A program made the position numbers and the translations under genes. Shown piece after piece: positions 36,324 to 45,829 of a DNA stretch of 64,000 nucleotides. This DNA is from Thermodesulfovibrionia bacterium (GTDB lineage: Bacteria > Nitrospirota > Thermodesulfovibrionia > UBA6902): NCBI GenBank assembly GCA_030646035.1, contig JAUSMY010000058.1:1-64000 (forward strand), read 5' to 3'. How positions within the stretch are numbered: the first letter of the stretch is position 1; each line of letters begins with the position of its first letter. The notes beneath the pieces were generated by a model that was not told where the DNA came from, did not search any database, and worked only from the letters and a program-made list of their open reading frames with translations.

Positions 36324-38702
36324 ATGGCAAAAAAAAGGGTTCATGAACTTTCAAAAGAGACAGGTGTCAGCAATAAGGAGATACTTGCCAAACTTAATGA
36401 GCTTGGAATTGAGGCCAAATCCCATGCTTCAAGCATAGATGAAGATATAGCCCTAAAGATTATTCAGTTCTTTAATAAAAAGGGTGGAGAAAAGACTGAG
36501 GCGGAAACTGCATCAAAGGTTCAAAACAAGACTACGGCTGAAAAGCAGAAGACAAAGCCCTCCAAGCCGGATGATAAGGTAAAAAAAGAAAATAAGTCTG
36601 TTGCACCTGCAAAAGCAAAGAAGGCAGAAGGTAAGCCAAAAGATAAAGAGGAACAAAAAAGAGAAGAAACTGCAAAACCTTCTTTTGTCAAAAAGGCTGA
36701 AGAAACGGAAGCGGTTTCTATCAAACCTGCTTCTACTGAAAATGCAGCTAAAATAGAAAAAGCCCGCGACAATAAGTCCAAGTTCCAGAATAAGCCTGGT
36801 ATGATGAAGGCATTTGACTCGATCAGAAGGGTTGAAGCCGGCAATAAAGGGTTTGCCTTTCAGGCCCATCATAAGAAGACTGAAAAGAAGCCGCTGGTAA
36901 AAAGTGTTGACACGATAGCTCCTCCCTTGTCTACGCAGCCACGCAAGCGAATTCTCAAGTTCAGGGAAGGCACCACTGTAAAAGAGTTTGCAGAGCTGAT
37001 AGGCCAGAAACTTCAGGATGTCATCAAGAAGTTTATGGAGCTTGGATACATGGCGACTATAAACCAGGCTCTTGATGCGGATGCTGCTCAAATTGTTGCC
37101 GAGACATATGATATCAAGATAGAGCCAACCAAGGTTGAAAGCGAGGAAGAATTTCTTCAGTTAGCAGCTGTAGATGAGTCAGCGCTGATGCATCGTCCGC
37201 CGATAGTTACTATAATGGGACATGTTGACCATGGCAAAACCACATTGCTTGATACCATAAGAAAGACAAAGGTTACAGAGTCAGAATCCGGAGGCATAAC
37301 ACAGCATATTGGCGCTTACAAGATAACAGTTAAGGGAAAGGAGATCGTCTTTCTCGATACTCCAGGGCATGAGGCCTTCACAATGATGAGGGCAAGGGGC
37401 GCTAAAGTTACTGATATAGTTGTCCTTGTAGTGGCTGCTGACGACGGTGTTATGCCGCAGACGATCGAGGCTATTAATCATGCCAAGGCAGCCAAGGTCC
37501 CTATTATTGTTGCAGTAAATAAGATAGACAAGCCTGAAGCGGATGTCTCAAGGGTCAGGAATGAACTATCTCAGTATAATGTGGTTTCCGAAGCATGGGG
37601 TGGAGAAAATATCTTTGTGGAAGTATCTGCAAAGAAGGGGACAGGCATAGACACTCTCCTTGAGATGATCCTTCTTCAGGCTGAAGTGCTTGAGCTTAAG
37701 GCTGACTATAAGAGAGCGGCACGAGGCACAGTCATTGAGGCAAAGCTTGATAAAGGAAGAGGGCCTATTGCCACTGTTTTAATTGAATCCGGAACGCTGA
37801 AGACAGGAGATTCATACCTTGTAGGCACGATAGCCGGAAGGGTCAGGGCTCTCTTGGATGACAACGGCAAGAAGATCGATACTGCCGGGCCTTCAACTCC
37901 GGTTGAAGTTATCGGGCTTCCGGATATTCCACAGACGGGTGATGTATTTGTAGTGCTTGAGGATGAGAGGAGAGCAAGGCAGATAGCTGTTACCAGGCTT
38001 CAGAAACAGAGAACGGTTGCTGCCCCTATGAAGAAGGTGACCCTTGATGAGTTCTTTGAAAAGGTTAAAGAGGGAGAGATAAGGGATCTTAACATAATTA
38101 TCAAGGCTGACGTGCAGGGTTCTGTGGAAGCTGTCAAGGATTCTCTTGAAAACCTGAGCACTTCAGATGTTCAGGTCAAGGTCATCCATACCGGCGCCGG
38201 AGGCATAAATGAGTCTGATATCATGCTTGCCTCAGCATCTAATGCCATAATCGTAGGCTTTAATGTCCGTCCTGATGCCAAGGCTGCCTCACTGGCAGAA
38301 AGGGAAGGTGTTGATATTGAACTTTACAGCGTAATATATGAAGCTATCAATGATGTAAGAAAGGCGCTTGAAGGCCTTCTTGCCCCGACATTCAATGAAA
38401 AAGTGCTCGGCCGCGCCGAGGTCAGAGGTGTTTTCAAAGCTTCGAAGGTAGGATCTATTGCCGGGTGCTATGTGATCGACGGGATGATGAGCAGGGCAAG
38501 TTCCGGCGTAAGGGTTATAAGGGATAGTGTCGTTGTTTATGAGAGCAAGATAGCCTCGTTAAAGAGATTCAAGGAAGATGTCAGGGAAGTTCAGACAGGG
38601 TTTGAATGCGGTATTCTGGTGGATAATTTTAACGACATTAAGGTCGGCGATATCCTTGAAAATTATATAATAGAAAAGGTCGCCACAAAACTTTCTGATT
38701 AA
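36324..38702 (+). CDS. infB: Translation initiation factor IF-2
   Basis: 792 residues. It brings initiator tRNA to the 30S subunit. The N-terminal IF2_N fold (about 1-50) is followed by a Lys/Ala/Glu-rich linker (about 55-160) and a second IF2_N-like element (about 210-260). The GTPase has [24 protein letters not shown] and NKIDKPEA. The C-terminal domain ends with a normal [16 protein letters not shown] segment. It heads the plus-strand infB-rbfA-nrnA-truB group; nusA and rpsO are absent from the usual positions. Confidence 0.97.
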   Translation: MAKKRVHELSKETGVSNKEILAKLNELGIEAKSHASSIDEDIALKIIQFFNKKGGEKTEAETASKVQNKTTAEKQKTKPSKPDDKVKKENKSVAPAKAKKAEGKPKDKEEQKREETAKPSFVKKAEETEAVSIKPASTENAAKIEKARDNKSKFQNKPGMMKAFDSIRRVEAGNKGFAFQAHHKKTEKKPLVKSVDTIAPPLSTQPRKRILKFREGTTVKEFAELIGQKLQDVIKKFMELGYMATINQALDADAAQIVAETYDIKIEPTKVESEEEFLQLAAVDESALMHRPPIVTIMGHVDHGKTTLLDTIRKTKVTESESGGITQHIGAYKITVKGKEIVFLDTPGHEAFTMMRARGAKVTDIVVLVVAADDGVMPQTIEAINHAKAAKVPIIVAVNKIDKPEADVSRVRNELSQYNVVSEAWGGENIFVEVSAKKGTGIDTLLEMILLQAEVLELKADYKRAARGTVIEAKLDKGRGPIATVLIESGTLKTGDSYLVGTIAGRVRALLDDNGKKIDTAGPSTPVEVIGLPDIPQTGDVFVVLEDERRARQIAVTRLQKQRTVAAPMKKVTLDEFFEKVKEGEIRDLNIIIKADVQGSVEAVKDSLENLSTSDVQVKVIHTGAGGINESDIMLASASNAIIVGFNVRPDAKAASLAEREGVDIELYSVIYEAINDVRKALEGLLAPTFNEKVLGRAEVRGVFKASKVGSIAGCYVIDGMMSRASSGVRVIRDSVVVYESKIASLKRFKEDVREVQTGFECGILVDNFNDIKVGDILENYIIEKVATKLSD

Positions 38703-38751
38703 TATTAAACCCCAATTCAGGTTCTTAATTTTCAACTGTTAATTAATCATT

Positions 38752-39156
38752 ATGCATCCATTTAAACGTTCAGCAAGGGTAAGCGACCTGATAAAGGAAG
38801 AGACTGCCAACATTATTACGCATAAGCTCGATAACCCTAAACTCGGTTTCGTAACAGTGACAGGGGCCAAGGTCACTGATGACCTCAGGCACGCGACGAT
38901 ATTTATAAGCGTCCTTGATGACTCAAAACGCGGGACCGTTCTTGAGATACTCGCTAACTCCACACCTTTTATACGAAGCGAAATTGCAAGGAATATCAGG
39001 ATGAGGGTTCTTCCTAAAATACACTTTAAGATAGACTCCGGAGTTGAATACGGCAAAAAGATAGACAAGATATTGAGCGAGATAAAGACCGATGAGAGCG
39101 TAACAGAGAATAATGAAGATAGCGCCGAAATTAATAAGCCTGATAAAGAAGAGTAA
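38752..39156 (+). CDS. rbfA: Ribosome-binding factor A
   Basis: 134 residues. A KH-like fold protein needed for 16S rRNA maturation and cold growth. FKRSARVSDLIKEETANIIT, LGFVTVTGAKVTDDLRHATIFIS and the RMRVLPKIHFKIDSGVEYG segment are typical. The C-terminal tail is acidic. Its last 44 bases overlap the nrnA start. Confidence 0.93.
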   Translation: MHPFKRSARVSDLIKEETANIITHKLDNPKLGFVTVTGAKVTDDLRHATIFISVLDDSKRGTVLEILANSTPFIRSEIARNIRMRVLPKIHFKIDSGVEYGKKIDKILSEIKTDESVTENNEDSAEINKPDKEE

Positions 39157-40099
39157 TGATTTTCTTATAGCAAGCCATCTGAACCCTGATGGCGACGCTT
39201 TAGGCGCAAGCATCGCGCTTGCAATCGCATTAAAGAGGATGGGGAAAGATGTGCAGGTCATTAACAGGGACACTGTACCGGCTGACCTCAAATTCCTTCC
39301 TTCTTCAGACCTGCTCATCCAACAAGTTCCTGACAAAGAGTTTGATGTTCTGTTCATAGTTGATTGCAATACTATTGAAAGGACAGGCCTCAAAGATCTC
39401 AAGGCAAAATCAGTCATCATTGTCGATCATCATATTCTGCCTGATAATGCTCAAGAGATATGGGACAGTGAAACGATGCTTCAAAGTATGGTTGAAACCA
39501 AGGCTGCCGCAACAGGCGAGCTTATATTCATGATATTGACTGAACTTGGCGTAGCGATAGATAAGGAAATAGCCACAAACCTTTACACAACCCTTCTTTT
39601 TGACACCGGAGGCTTCAGATACTCCAACACGACTCCGGAGGCTTTACATATAGCTTCAAAACTTGTTGCCGCAGGTGCTGAGCCATGGTGGATCAGCAGG
39701 GAACTTTATGAGAATGTTCCGTATAATGCCATGCAGCTTCTTGCTTCTGCCTACACAACAATCGAGAAAGAAGGCGGTATAGCCTGGATCACGGTCACTA
39801 AGGAGATGTTAAAAGAGACCGGAACAACGCCAGAGGACACGGAAAACTTTGTTGACCACCCGCGCAAAATCAAGGGTGTTGAAGTTGCCGTCTTCTTCAG
39901 AGAGGGTGACGAGGGCAAATGCAAAGTGAGCCTCCGCTCTAAAGGCGTTATTGATGTCCAGAAGATAGCTGCCCGCTTCGGAGGAGGAGGCCATGCTCCT
40001 GCTGCCGGATGCAGTATAAAAGGTCCGCTTCAGGAAGTAAAGAATATAATTCTTGATGCTGTCAGAGAATCGTTAACAATAAGTAAAAAATCTAATTAA
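39113..40099 (+). CDS. nrnA: DHH-family nanoRNase / pAp phosphatase (NrnA-like)
   Basis: 328 residues. It degrades very short RNA oligomers and may dephosphorylate pAp. The DHH domain has SHLNPDGDALGASIAL, FIVDCN and VIIVDHHILPDN; the DHHA1 domain ends with FGGGGHAPAAGCSIKG. The start ATG 39113 lies inside the rbfA tail, in another frame, consistent with translational coupling. Placement between rbfA and truB is common. Confidence 0.92.
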   Translation: MKIAPKLISLIKKSNDFLIASHLNPDGDALGASIALAIALKRMGKDVQVINRDTVPADLKFLPSSDLLIQQVPDKEFDVLFIVDCNTIERTGLKDLKAKSVIIVDHHILPDNAQEIWDSETMLQSMVETKAAATGELIFMILTELGVAIDKEIATNLYTTLLFDTGGFRYSNTTPEALHIASKLVAAGAEPWWISRELYENVPYNAMQLLASAYTTIEKEGGIAWITVTKEMLKETGTTPEDTENFVDHPRKIKGVEVAVFFREGDEGKCKVSLRSKGVIDVQKIAARFGGGGHAPAAGCSIKGPLQEVKNIILDAVRESLTISKKSN

Positions 40100-40129
40100 C
40101 CTTTGCCATTTCATTTTTGATCTTCCTCT

Positions 40130-41032
40130 ATGAACCTTGTAATCAGCCTCAACAAACCCAAAGATATTACATCCCAGGATGCCGTTACGAAAGTTAAAAA
40201 GATACTGAAGGTCAAAAAGGCGGGTCACTGCGGCACGCTTGACCCAATGGCAACGGGCCTGCTTCTCATCTGCATAAACAAAGCAACGAGGCTTGCGACA
40301 TATCTGTCCGGCTCTGACAAAGAGTATATCGCTGTCATGAAACTCGGTGAATCAACCGATACGCAGGACGCATACGGAGAGATTCTTGAGAAAGCTGACA
40401 GCATTGATGTAAGTGAAGCAGATATTAAAGCTGTGCTCTCTTTGTTCAAAGGTAAGATATCCCAACTCCCGCCGATGTTCTCCGCTTTAAAACATAAGGG
40501 CAAGCCTCTCTATGAATATGCCAGACAAGGCATAGATATCGCGCGAACATCAAGAGAGGTCAATATAAAGAGCATCGAGCTTCTGGATTTTGATCTGCCA
40601 TTCGTTAAGTTAAAGGTCGCCTGCTCAAAGGGCACATATATCAGGACCCTTTGCCATGATATCGGCAAGAAGCTCGGAGTTGGCGCCCACATGACAGAAC
40701 TTCAGCGCACCGCCATAGGGGAGTTTAATCTGCAAGATGCCCTGGAGATAGATGAACTGAAGGAACTGGACATTACCAAGACTGACAACAAAGCGATCCA
40801 TACTTTAAACAGCGCATTGAAACATATGCCGGAATTTAAGATAACAGAGAATATGGTGCTTTCCGTAAGCCATGGGAATGCTATCAATATCAGGCAGGGT
40901 TTAGAGCTCTCTGATGATATTAAAACAGCTCAGGGGATCAGGATACTGTCACCTGATAATGAATTGTTAGCTGTAGGCAGATATGGCAATGAAAGAAAGA
41001 TTATCAAGATGGATGTGGTTTTTGCTCTATGA
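40130..41032 (+). CDS. truB: tRNA pseudouridine-55 synthase
   Basis: 300 residues. It makes pseudouridine 55 in tRNAs. The catalytic-Asp motif HCGTLDPMATGLLLICINKATR (given in part) is at about 35-55, followed by KEYIAVMKLGESTDTQD and KGTYIRTLCHDIG. The C-terminal PUA-like part is about 245-300. It overlaps the DUF167 gene by four bases. Confidence 0.95.
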   Translation: MNLVISLNKPKDITSQDAVTKVKKILKVKKAGHCGTLDPMATGLLLICINKATRLATYLSGSDKEYIAVMKLGESTDTQDAYGEILEKADSIDVSEADIKAVLSLFKGKISQLPPMFSALKHKGKPLYEYARQGIDIARTSREVNIKSIELLDFDLPFVKLKVACSKGTYIRTLCHDIGKKLGVGAHMTELQRTAIGEFNLQDALEIDELKELDITKTDNKAIHTLNSALKHMPEFKITENMVLSVSHGNAINIRQGLELSDDIKTAQGIRILSPDNELLAVGRYGNERKIIKMDVVFAL

Positions 41033-41316
41033 AGAAAGCAAAGCAGGGCGCAGAGCATGAGCTTATCATAAAGATAAAGGTCGAACCCCGCTCTTCCCGT
41101 TCCTCTATCGTAGGCACATACGGTGATGCATTAAAAGTTAAGCTGACCTCCGCTCCGGTCGATGGCAAGGCAAATAAGGAACTCATAGAGCTTCTTGCCA
41201 AAGAGCTTGGTATTAAGAAAAAGGACATTGAGATAATGTCGGGCGAGACATCAAAGAATAAGATTGTAAAGCTGATAGGTTTGAAGAGTTTAGATGGTGT
41301 GGTGAAAACTTCCTAA
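41029..41316 (+). CDS. DUF167 (YggU-family) protein
   Basis: 95 residues. KIKVEPRSSRSSIVGTYGDALKVKLTSAPVDGKANKELIELL (abridged: VEPRSS...VKLTSAPVDGKAN) is the family pattern, with EIMSGETSKNKIVKL near the end. Uncharacterised, small, probably cytoplasmic. It overlaps the truB stop by four bases (ATGA), so it is coupled to it. Confidence 0.88.
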   Translation: MKKAKQGAEHELIIKIKVEPRSSRSSIVGTYGDALKVKLTSAPVDGKANKELIELLAKELGIKKKDIEIMSGETSKNKIVKLIGLKSLDGVVKTS

Positions 41317-41351
41317 AACAAGATCTTTTTTGTGTCGAAGATGAATTAATA

Positions 41352-42764
41352 ATGAAAAGGCTTCTTAGCATATTTCTTTTTGCATTAATATTCTCTCCGT
41401 TTGTATGCTCTGCCGATGTGAAGGAGCCTGCGGTTGCAGGCGCATTTTATCCCAAAGATGAAAAGGTGCTTGCACATACCGTTGACAGCTTTCTCTCAAG
41501 CGTAAAGGATAAAGTAGGCAGTGGAAGGCTGATAGCCCTTATATCCCCGCATGCCGGATATCAATTCTCCGGCGGTATTGCTGCATATACTTATAATCAT
41601 CTCAAAGAGCGGAATATAAAGACTGTTATTCTGATAGGGGCCAGCCATCATAAGGCATTTCATGGCGTATCTGTTTACACCGGAGACGGGATGAAGACGC
41701 CACTCGGAATTGTGAAAGTTGACAGCAGGATTGCGAATTCCCTTATCAACAAGGAAGCGGATGTGACATTTTTGCCTGAAGCGTTTGAGAAGGAACATTC
41801 TCTTGAAGTTCAGCTTCCTTTTCTTCAGCGCACTCTCAAGGACTTCAAGGTCGTCCCCATACTTATCGGTTCCCCTACCAGGGAGTCTTACAAGTTTCTC
41901 ACACAAAAACTGACTGAGATAATGAGGGATGATGACAGTGTGATAATCATAGCGAGCACAGACCTATCGCACTATCATGATTATGAGACTGCCGTAAAGA
42001 TGGATATGATGACCATTGACGCGCTTGAGAGGATGTCTATTGATGAGACTGAAAGATTGTTGATGAGCCGTGAAGGCGAGATGTGCGGCGGCTATCCTGT
42101 TCTATACACGATGGCGGTGGCGCAAAATCTTGGAGCGACCAATGCCGTGCTTTACAAATATGCAAACTCAGGCGATGTTACAGGCGACAAGAGCCATGTG
42201 GTAGGTTATGCCGCGATGGGATTTTATAAGAGCTATCTTTCTGATAAGGAGAAAGAGACTCTGCTGCAGCTTGCCAAAGATACTATCAATCTTTATGTGA
42301 AAGACGGCAAACAGCCATCGTCAGCCACTGAGAATAAGAGGTTGAAGAGCAACGGCGCTACGTTTGTGACCATAAGGGAGCACGGCGTGCTTAGAGGATG
42401 TATAGGCAATATAATGCCTGAAATGCCGCTTTATGATTCTGTTATCAGAAATGCCGTTAGCGCTGCATCAAGAGATCCGCGGTTTCCGCCTCTAAAAAAA
42501 CAGGAGCTTGATAACATCGAGGTCGAGGTGACGATACTCTCTCCTCTTGAACTTGTGAAGGACACGAATGCCATAGAAGTAGGCAAGCACGGGCTTTACA
42601 TTAAAAAGGACGGCAGGAGCGGCATTCTTCTTCCTCAGGTCCCTCTTGAATTCGGCTGGGACAGGGAGACATTCCTGCAGCAGGTTTCAAAGAAGGCAGG
42701 GCTTCCTCCTGATGCATGGAAGGACGCTGAGCTTTACTGGTTTACCGCAGAGATTGTTCCTTGA
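41352..42764 (+). CDS. Exported MEMO1-AMMECR1 fusion (AmmeMemoRadiSam proteins B and A)
   Basis: 470 residues. A signal-peptide-like start (KRLLSIFLFALIFSPFVCSA, about 2-21) is followed by the MEMO domain (about 25-285: ISPHAGYQFSGGIA, GASHHKAFHGVS, EKEHSLEVQLPF, IASTDLSHYHD) and the AMMECR1 domain (about 300-470: GATFVTIREHGVLRGCIG, SRDPRFPPL, VEVTILSPLE). The two domains are known as fused or adjacent in the AmmeMemoRadiSam system, with a radical SAM third partner that is not next to it here. The Cys at about position 19 could also mark a lipobox-like site, but its context (SPFVC) is poor. Its last 23 bases overlap the convergent M23 gene. Confidence 0.85.
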   Translation: MKRLLSIFLFALIFSPFVCSADVKEPAVAGAFYPKDEKVLAHTVDSFLSSVKDKVGSGRLIALISPHAGYQFSGGIAAYTYNHLKERNIKTVILIGASHHKAFHGVSVYTGDGMKTPLGIVKVDSRIANSLINKEADVTFLPEAFEKEHSLEVQLPFLQRTLKDFKVVPILIGSPTRESYKFLTQKLTEIMRDDDSVIIIASTDLSHYHDYETAVKMDMMTIDALERMSIDETERLLMSREGEMCGGYPVLYTMAVAQNLGATNAVLYKYANSGDVTGDKSHVVGYAAMGFYKSYLSDKEKETLLQLAKDTINLYVKDGKQPSSATENKRLKSNGATFVTIREHGVLRGCIGNIMPEMPLYDSVIRNAVSAASRDPRFPPLKKQELDNIEVEVTILSPLELVKDTNAIEVGKHGLYIKKDGRSGILLPQVPLEFGWDRETFLQQVSKKAGLPPDAWKDAELYWFTAEIVP

Positions 42765-43971
42765 ATGCATAAACAGGCGTTGTGATCAAAGCCAGCTGTG
42801 TGTTCATCTGATCTCTGAAGAGTCTGAATCCGGCCATTAACTGCTGGGGCATGGATTCTCCGCTTGGCAGCTTTACGCTGAGAGGATTGACCGGTTCGTT
42901 ATTTATCCGTAATTCGAAATGCAGGTGCGGCCCGGTTGAAATTCCCGTAGTGCCGACTCTGCCGATAACCTGGCCCTGCTCTGCGGTTCTTCCTGTACTG
43001 ATATTCTTGCTAATTTCCTGGAGATGGCCGTAATATGTTTCATATCCGTTATTGTGCCTTATTATTATAAGGTTGCCGTATCCGCCGTTATATCCGGCAA
43101 AAACGACCTTCCCGTCTCCGAGGGCTGAGACAGGAGTCCCTGCAGGTGCGGAATAATCAATCCCGTGATGTGGCTTGTAGACCTTCAGTATGGGATGAAG
43201 CCTGCTCCCTGAAAAATATGAGCTTATCTGTCTGAAGTCTAACGGCGCCTTCAGGAAAGCCTTTGCCAATGATTTGCCGTCCGCGTCATAGTAGCCGGCC
43301 TTCCCGTTATTTTCAAAGCGGTAGGCATGGTATGTTTTATCGTTATTGTTGAATTCAGCAGAGAGTATACTCCCGAACTTCTTGAACTTCCCGTCAAGGT
43401 AAAGCCCTTCGACAACAATTTTATATTTGTCATCTTCTCTCAGGTCGGAAGTGAAATCTATGTCCCACGCAAATATGTCGGAAAGCTGAAGCGCCAGTAT
43501 GAGGTTCTCCCTGCCTTCACCTATGGAGGAGATAAGATTGTCTTTTATTATGCCGCTGATGTGCTCAATCTTTTTTTCATACGCAATAGGAATTCTTTTA
43601 GCTTTAAAAACCTGGTCTTTTCGTGTGACTTCAAGTACGCCGTCATCGCCTATCCAGTACGACAGGGACTTAATACGGTTGTCTGCATCGACTGAAATAT
43701 TATATTGCTGTCCGGGTTGTACCTTTTTTAAGTGGTGAACATCAGCGGCTGCCTCACGGATCGCAAACAACTCAGCGATATTAAGACCGCGGCGCTTAAA
43801 GACCTCAAAAAAGGTTTCCCCCTTTTTTATCGTGCCGGTTATATTCCTTGAGGTTTCTATTTTTTGAGGTTCTTTATCTACTTCTTCTTTAATATTCGTT
43901 ACATCCCGTATCTGGAAAAGTATTAAAGTGGCAGCTATCAGAAAAAAGGCTGCGGCAAATAGTTTCTTCAT
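42742..43971 (-). CDS. M23 family metallopeptidase with OapA/LysM-like N-terminus
   Basis: 409 residues. An N-terminal membrane anchor or signal (about 3-20) leads to an intermediate region with GTIKKGETFFEVFKRRGLN and VQPGQQYNISVD, as in LytM-type periplasmic endopeptidases. The peptidase core has HHGIDYSAPAGTPVSA and GPHLHFEL, carrying the Zn ligands. Expected to cut peptide cross-links in peptidoglycan in the periplasm. It is convergent with and overlaps the MEMO-AMMECR1 gene end. No strong ribosome site is visible beyond GGAG about six bases upstream. Confidence 0.93.
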   Translation of the reverse strand: MKKLFAAAFFLIAATLILFQIRDVTNIKEEVDKEPQKIETSRNITGTIKKGETFFEVFKRRGLNIAELFAIREAAADVHHLKKVQPGQQYNISVDADNRIKSLSYWIGDDGVLEVTRKDQVFKAKRIPIAYEKKIEHISGIIKDNLISSIGEGRENLILALQLSDIFAWDIDFTSDLREDDKYKIVVEGLYLDGKFKKFGSILSAEFNNNDKTYHAYRFENNGKAGYYDADGKSLAKAFLKAPLDFRQISSYFSGSRLHPILKVYKPHHGIDYSAPAGTPVSALGDGKVVFAGYNGGYGNLIIIRHNNGYETYYGHLQEISKNISTGRTAEQGQVIGRVGTTGISTGPHLHFELRINNEPVNPLSVKLPSGESMPQQLMAGFRLFRDQMNTQLALITTPVYAFKEQSLR

Positions 43972-44053
43972 AATATCTCCTTACAGCGGTAATACATTAC
44001 ATTTGTAATCAGTTTATTGCCGGCATAACACCAAAAGATATATGATGTAGAAG

Positions 44054-44094
44054 AAAAAAAGATAGAAAACAGCAGATTAATGTTATCTTTTTTT
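44054..44094. terminator. Possible bidirectional terminator between HPP and M23 genes
   Basis: An AT-rich 11-bp inverted repeat (AAAAAAAGATA / TATCTTTTTTT) with a 19-base loop. The 236-base intergenic region shows nothing else definite apart from an 11-base CTGTCAGACAG palindrome at 44160-44170. The stem lacks GC pairs, so termination would be weak. Confidence 0.35.
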
Positions 44095-44207
44095 CAGGCG
44101 GTGCTTACTTTTTTAACATATAAAGTTTAAAGAATTCAACCTGCAGGAGGTTTTGTCTATCTGTCAGACAGTGGAATAAGGCAAGCCCTTGATCTGTTAA
44201 GGGGTTT

Positions 44208-44756
44208 TCAGAACCAGAATTCAGGGTATCTGCGGGACTTTGGGATATTGTTTATCAGAAGCGCGACAGAGAGCATAATTACCGCTCCAAGGCCGGCAGG
44301 AACAAGGGCGTAGAGGAAACCAAGGTTGTGTATCTTTTCACTCCCGATGACTGCAATAAGTGCGGTTGCGCCACCAGGTGGGTGGAGCGTTTTGGTAGCA
44401 TGCATGAATGCGATGGATGTTGCAACAGCCACTGCCCCTGCAAGCCAGATGTGCTGGCTTAACATCTGATAAGAAGCAACTCCTATGACGGCTGAGAAGA
44501 TATGCCCTCCCAATAAATTTCTAGGCTGCGCAAGTGGGCTCTTGACCGCTCCATAAATAAGAACAGCTGAAGCTCCGAAAGAACCGATGACCATAACAAG
44601 GTCGGTTTTATCAAGAATATGATAATCGATGTAACTGACAGCGGCAATTCCGAGAAAAGCTCCAATCCATGACCATCCAATCTCTGAAAGGCAGACCCTT
44701 GGCGGGCATTTTTCAGCCCCTTTCATTTTGTTGAAATATTCTTTTAATGCGTTCAT
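44208..44756 (-). CDS. HPP family membrane protein
   Basis: 182 residues with four to five hydrophobic segments. The family signature LHPPGGATALIAVIG is intact (about 122-136), preceded by HATKT. HPP proteins are integral membrane proteins; plastid and cyanobacterial members are described as nitrite transporters. The N-terminus (about 1-30) is cytoplasmic and contains PPRVC. No strong Shine-Dalgarno lies before the ATG. A perfect palindrome 27 bases upstream suggests dedicated control. Confidence 0.88.
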   Translation of the reverse strand: MNALKEYFNKMKGAEKCPPRVCLSEIGWSWIGAFLGIAAVSYIDYHILDKTDLVMVIGSFGASAVLIYGAVKSPLAQPRNLLGGHIFSAVIGVASYQMLSQHIWLAGAVAVATSIAFMHATKTLHPPGGATALIAVIGSEKIHNLGFLYALVPAGLGAVIMLSVALLINNIPKSRRYPEFWF

Positions 44757-44782
44757 ATAGTATGTTACTTGATTTTACAGGG

Positions 44783-44812
44783 TAGAGTTTATGATTTATA
44801 TCATAAACTCTA
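44783..44812. promoter_or_regulatory. Perfect palindrome upstream of the HPP gene, Crp/FNR-like
   Basis: Arms TAGAGTTTATGAT (44783-44795) and ATCATAAACTCTA (44800-44812) pair perfectly around four bases. The inner part fits the Crp/FNR-type scheme TGAT-N4-ATCA. It sits 27 bases before the HPP start (44756). A -10-like TAAAAT (minus strand, 44777-44772) lies just downstream, so the site would overlap the -35 region. It is not followed by a T run on either strand in a way that suggests termination. Confidence 0.6.
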
Positions 44813-44825
44813 AAAGGCAGAAAAT

Positions 44826-44862
44826 AAAGAAGGGACAGTTTAAAATAAACTGCCCCTTCTTT
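44826..44862 (-). terminator. Terminator after the OmpA lipoprotein gene
   Basis: A 17-pair stem with one mismatch (AAAGAAGGG and CCCTTCTTT bases at the foot, CAGTTTA above) and a 3-base loop, followed on the minus strand by a T-rich stretch. It begins 28 bases beyond the ompA-type stop. Confidence 0.8.
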
Positions 44863-44890
44863 CACAATTATATTAAATATAGTTTAATCT

Positions 44891-45655
44891 TTATTCAGTA
44901 ACTATAAGTATCTCCACTCGCCTGTTTTCAAATCTTCCCTCTTTGGTATCATTAGATGCGATGGGCTTCAATTCGCCGTAACCTGTTACCCTTTTTATCT
45001 TGGCATCAATGATCTTGCCTTTTGTAATAAAATACTCTTTTACTGCATTTGCCCGTTTATATGAAAGAACATCATTGTAAGCATCAGTACCTCTACTGTC
45101 TGTGTGACCCTCTATAACAAGAGATGCCTCAGGATATTTGCTGATAAATGCCAGAGCCTTTTCAAGCTTTGCATATTCAACCTTCCTGATAATAGACTTA
45201 TCAAAGTCAAAATTAATATGAAGAGTCAGCCTATCAATAACCTTTTCCACAGGAACAACCTTTACCTCAGGAACAACTACTACCTCGGGAACAGGTGTAA
45301 TTATTACCTCAGGAACAGGTTTAATTGGCGGTGGTATATACGGACAGAGAGCATTTATTTTTTCAATAGCTTTGGCCATCATCTGTGCAGCTTCGTCAGT
45401 CTTACACTGGTCATATGTTACAAAGGCGCGGTTGACTTCTGCTTCAGCTGCTGCAAATTCTTTTTTGCAGGCTTTGTCTTTTCCATCTTCTCTTGCCAAA
45501 TTCAAAAGCCTGGTTGCTTCCTGGAGCCCTTCAGGAACAAATAAGTACCGGGACTTATTACCTGTCTCAATATCCATGCCTGCACATCCTATGGTAAATG
45601 CAAGTGATAAGAGCAGTAAAATTGAAAAAATAGTTTTTGATACTTTGTGTCTCAT
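44891..45655 (-). CDS. OmpA-family outer membrane lipoprotein
   Basis: 254 residues from ATG 45655, chosen over ATG 45661 because AGGAGG then has seven-base spacing. A lipobox (LAFTIGC) at about 17-23 predicts a lipid-anchored mature protein. An N-terminal helical region (about 40-100) is followed by a Pro-rich linker with PVPEV-type repeats (about 108-135) and a C-terminal OmpA domain (about 140-254) with INFDFDKS, VIEGHTDSRGTDAYN and RRVEILI, which binds peptidoglycan. It resembles Pal-like proteins but has a longer linker and no tol genes around it. Confidence 0.92.
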   Translation of the reverse strand: MRHKVSKTIFSILLLLSLAFTIGCAGMDIETGNKSRYLFVPEGLQEATRLLNLAREDGKDKACKKEFAAAEAEVNRAFVTYDQCKTDEAAQMMAKAIEKINALCPYIPPPIKPVPEVIITPVPEVVVVPEVKVVPVEKVIDRLTLHINFDFDKSIIRKVEYAKLEKALAFISKYPEASLVIEGHTDSRGTDAYNDVLSYKRANAVKEYFITKGKIIDAKIKRVTGYGELKPIASNDTKEGRFENRRVEILIVTE

Positions 45656-45829
45656 ATCCATCCCTCCTGGTTTTTTTAGTTATAGGCTGTTATCTGCCTG
45701 TTGGCGCTGTTTGTATGATAATATTAATGATTATAACCCAGCTTTTTTGTATAGTCCAGAAAAAGTTACATTTTATATTCATAATGTAAGGAATATATTT
45801 ATCCTATAATATACGTTAAAATATCCCGG

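Noticed and set aside
36513-37091. 192-codon minus-strand frame in infB
   Set aside because: Antisense to the Lys/Ala/Glu-rich linker of IF-2; composition (Phe/Leu/Ser-rich) is the mirror of that linker.
45104-45544. 146-codon plus-strand frame opposite the OmpA gene
   Set aside because: Shadow of the OmpA lipoprotein gene, which has a clear lipobox and OmpA motifs on the other strand.
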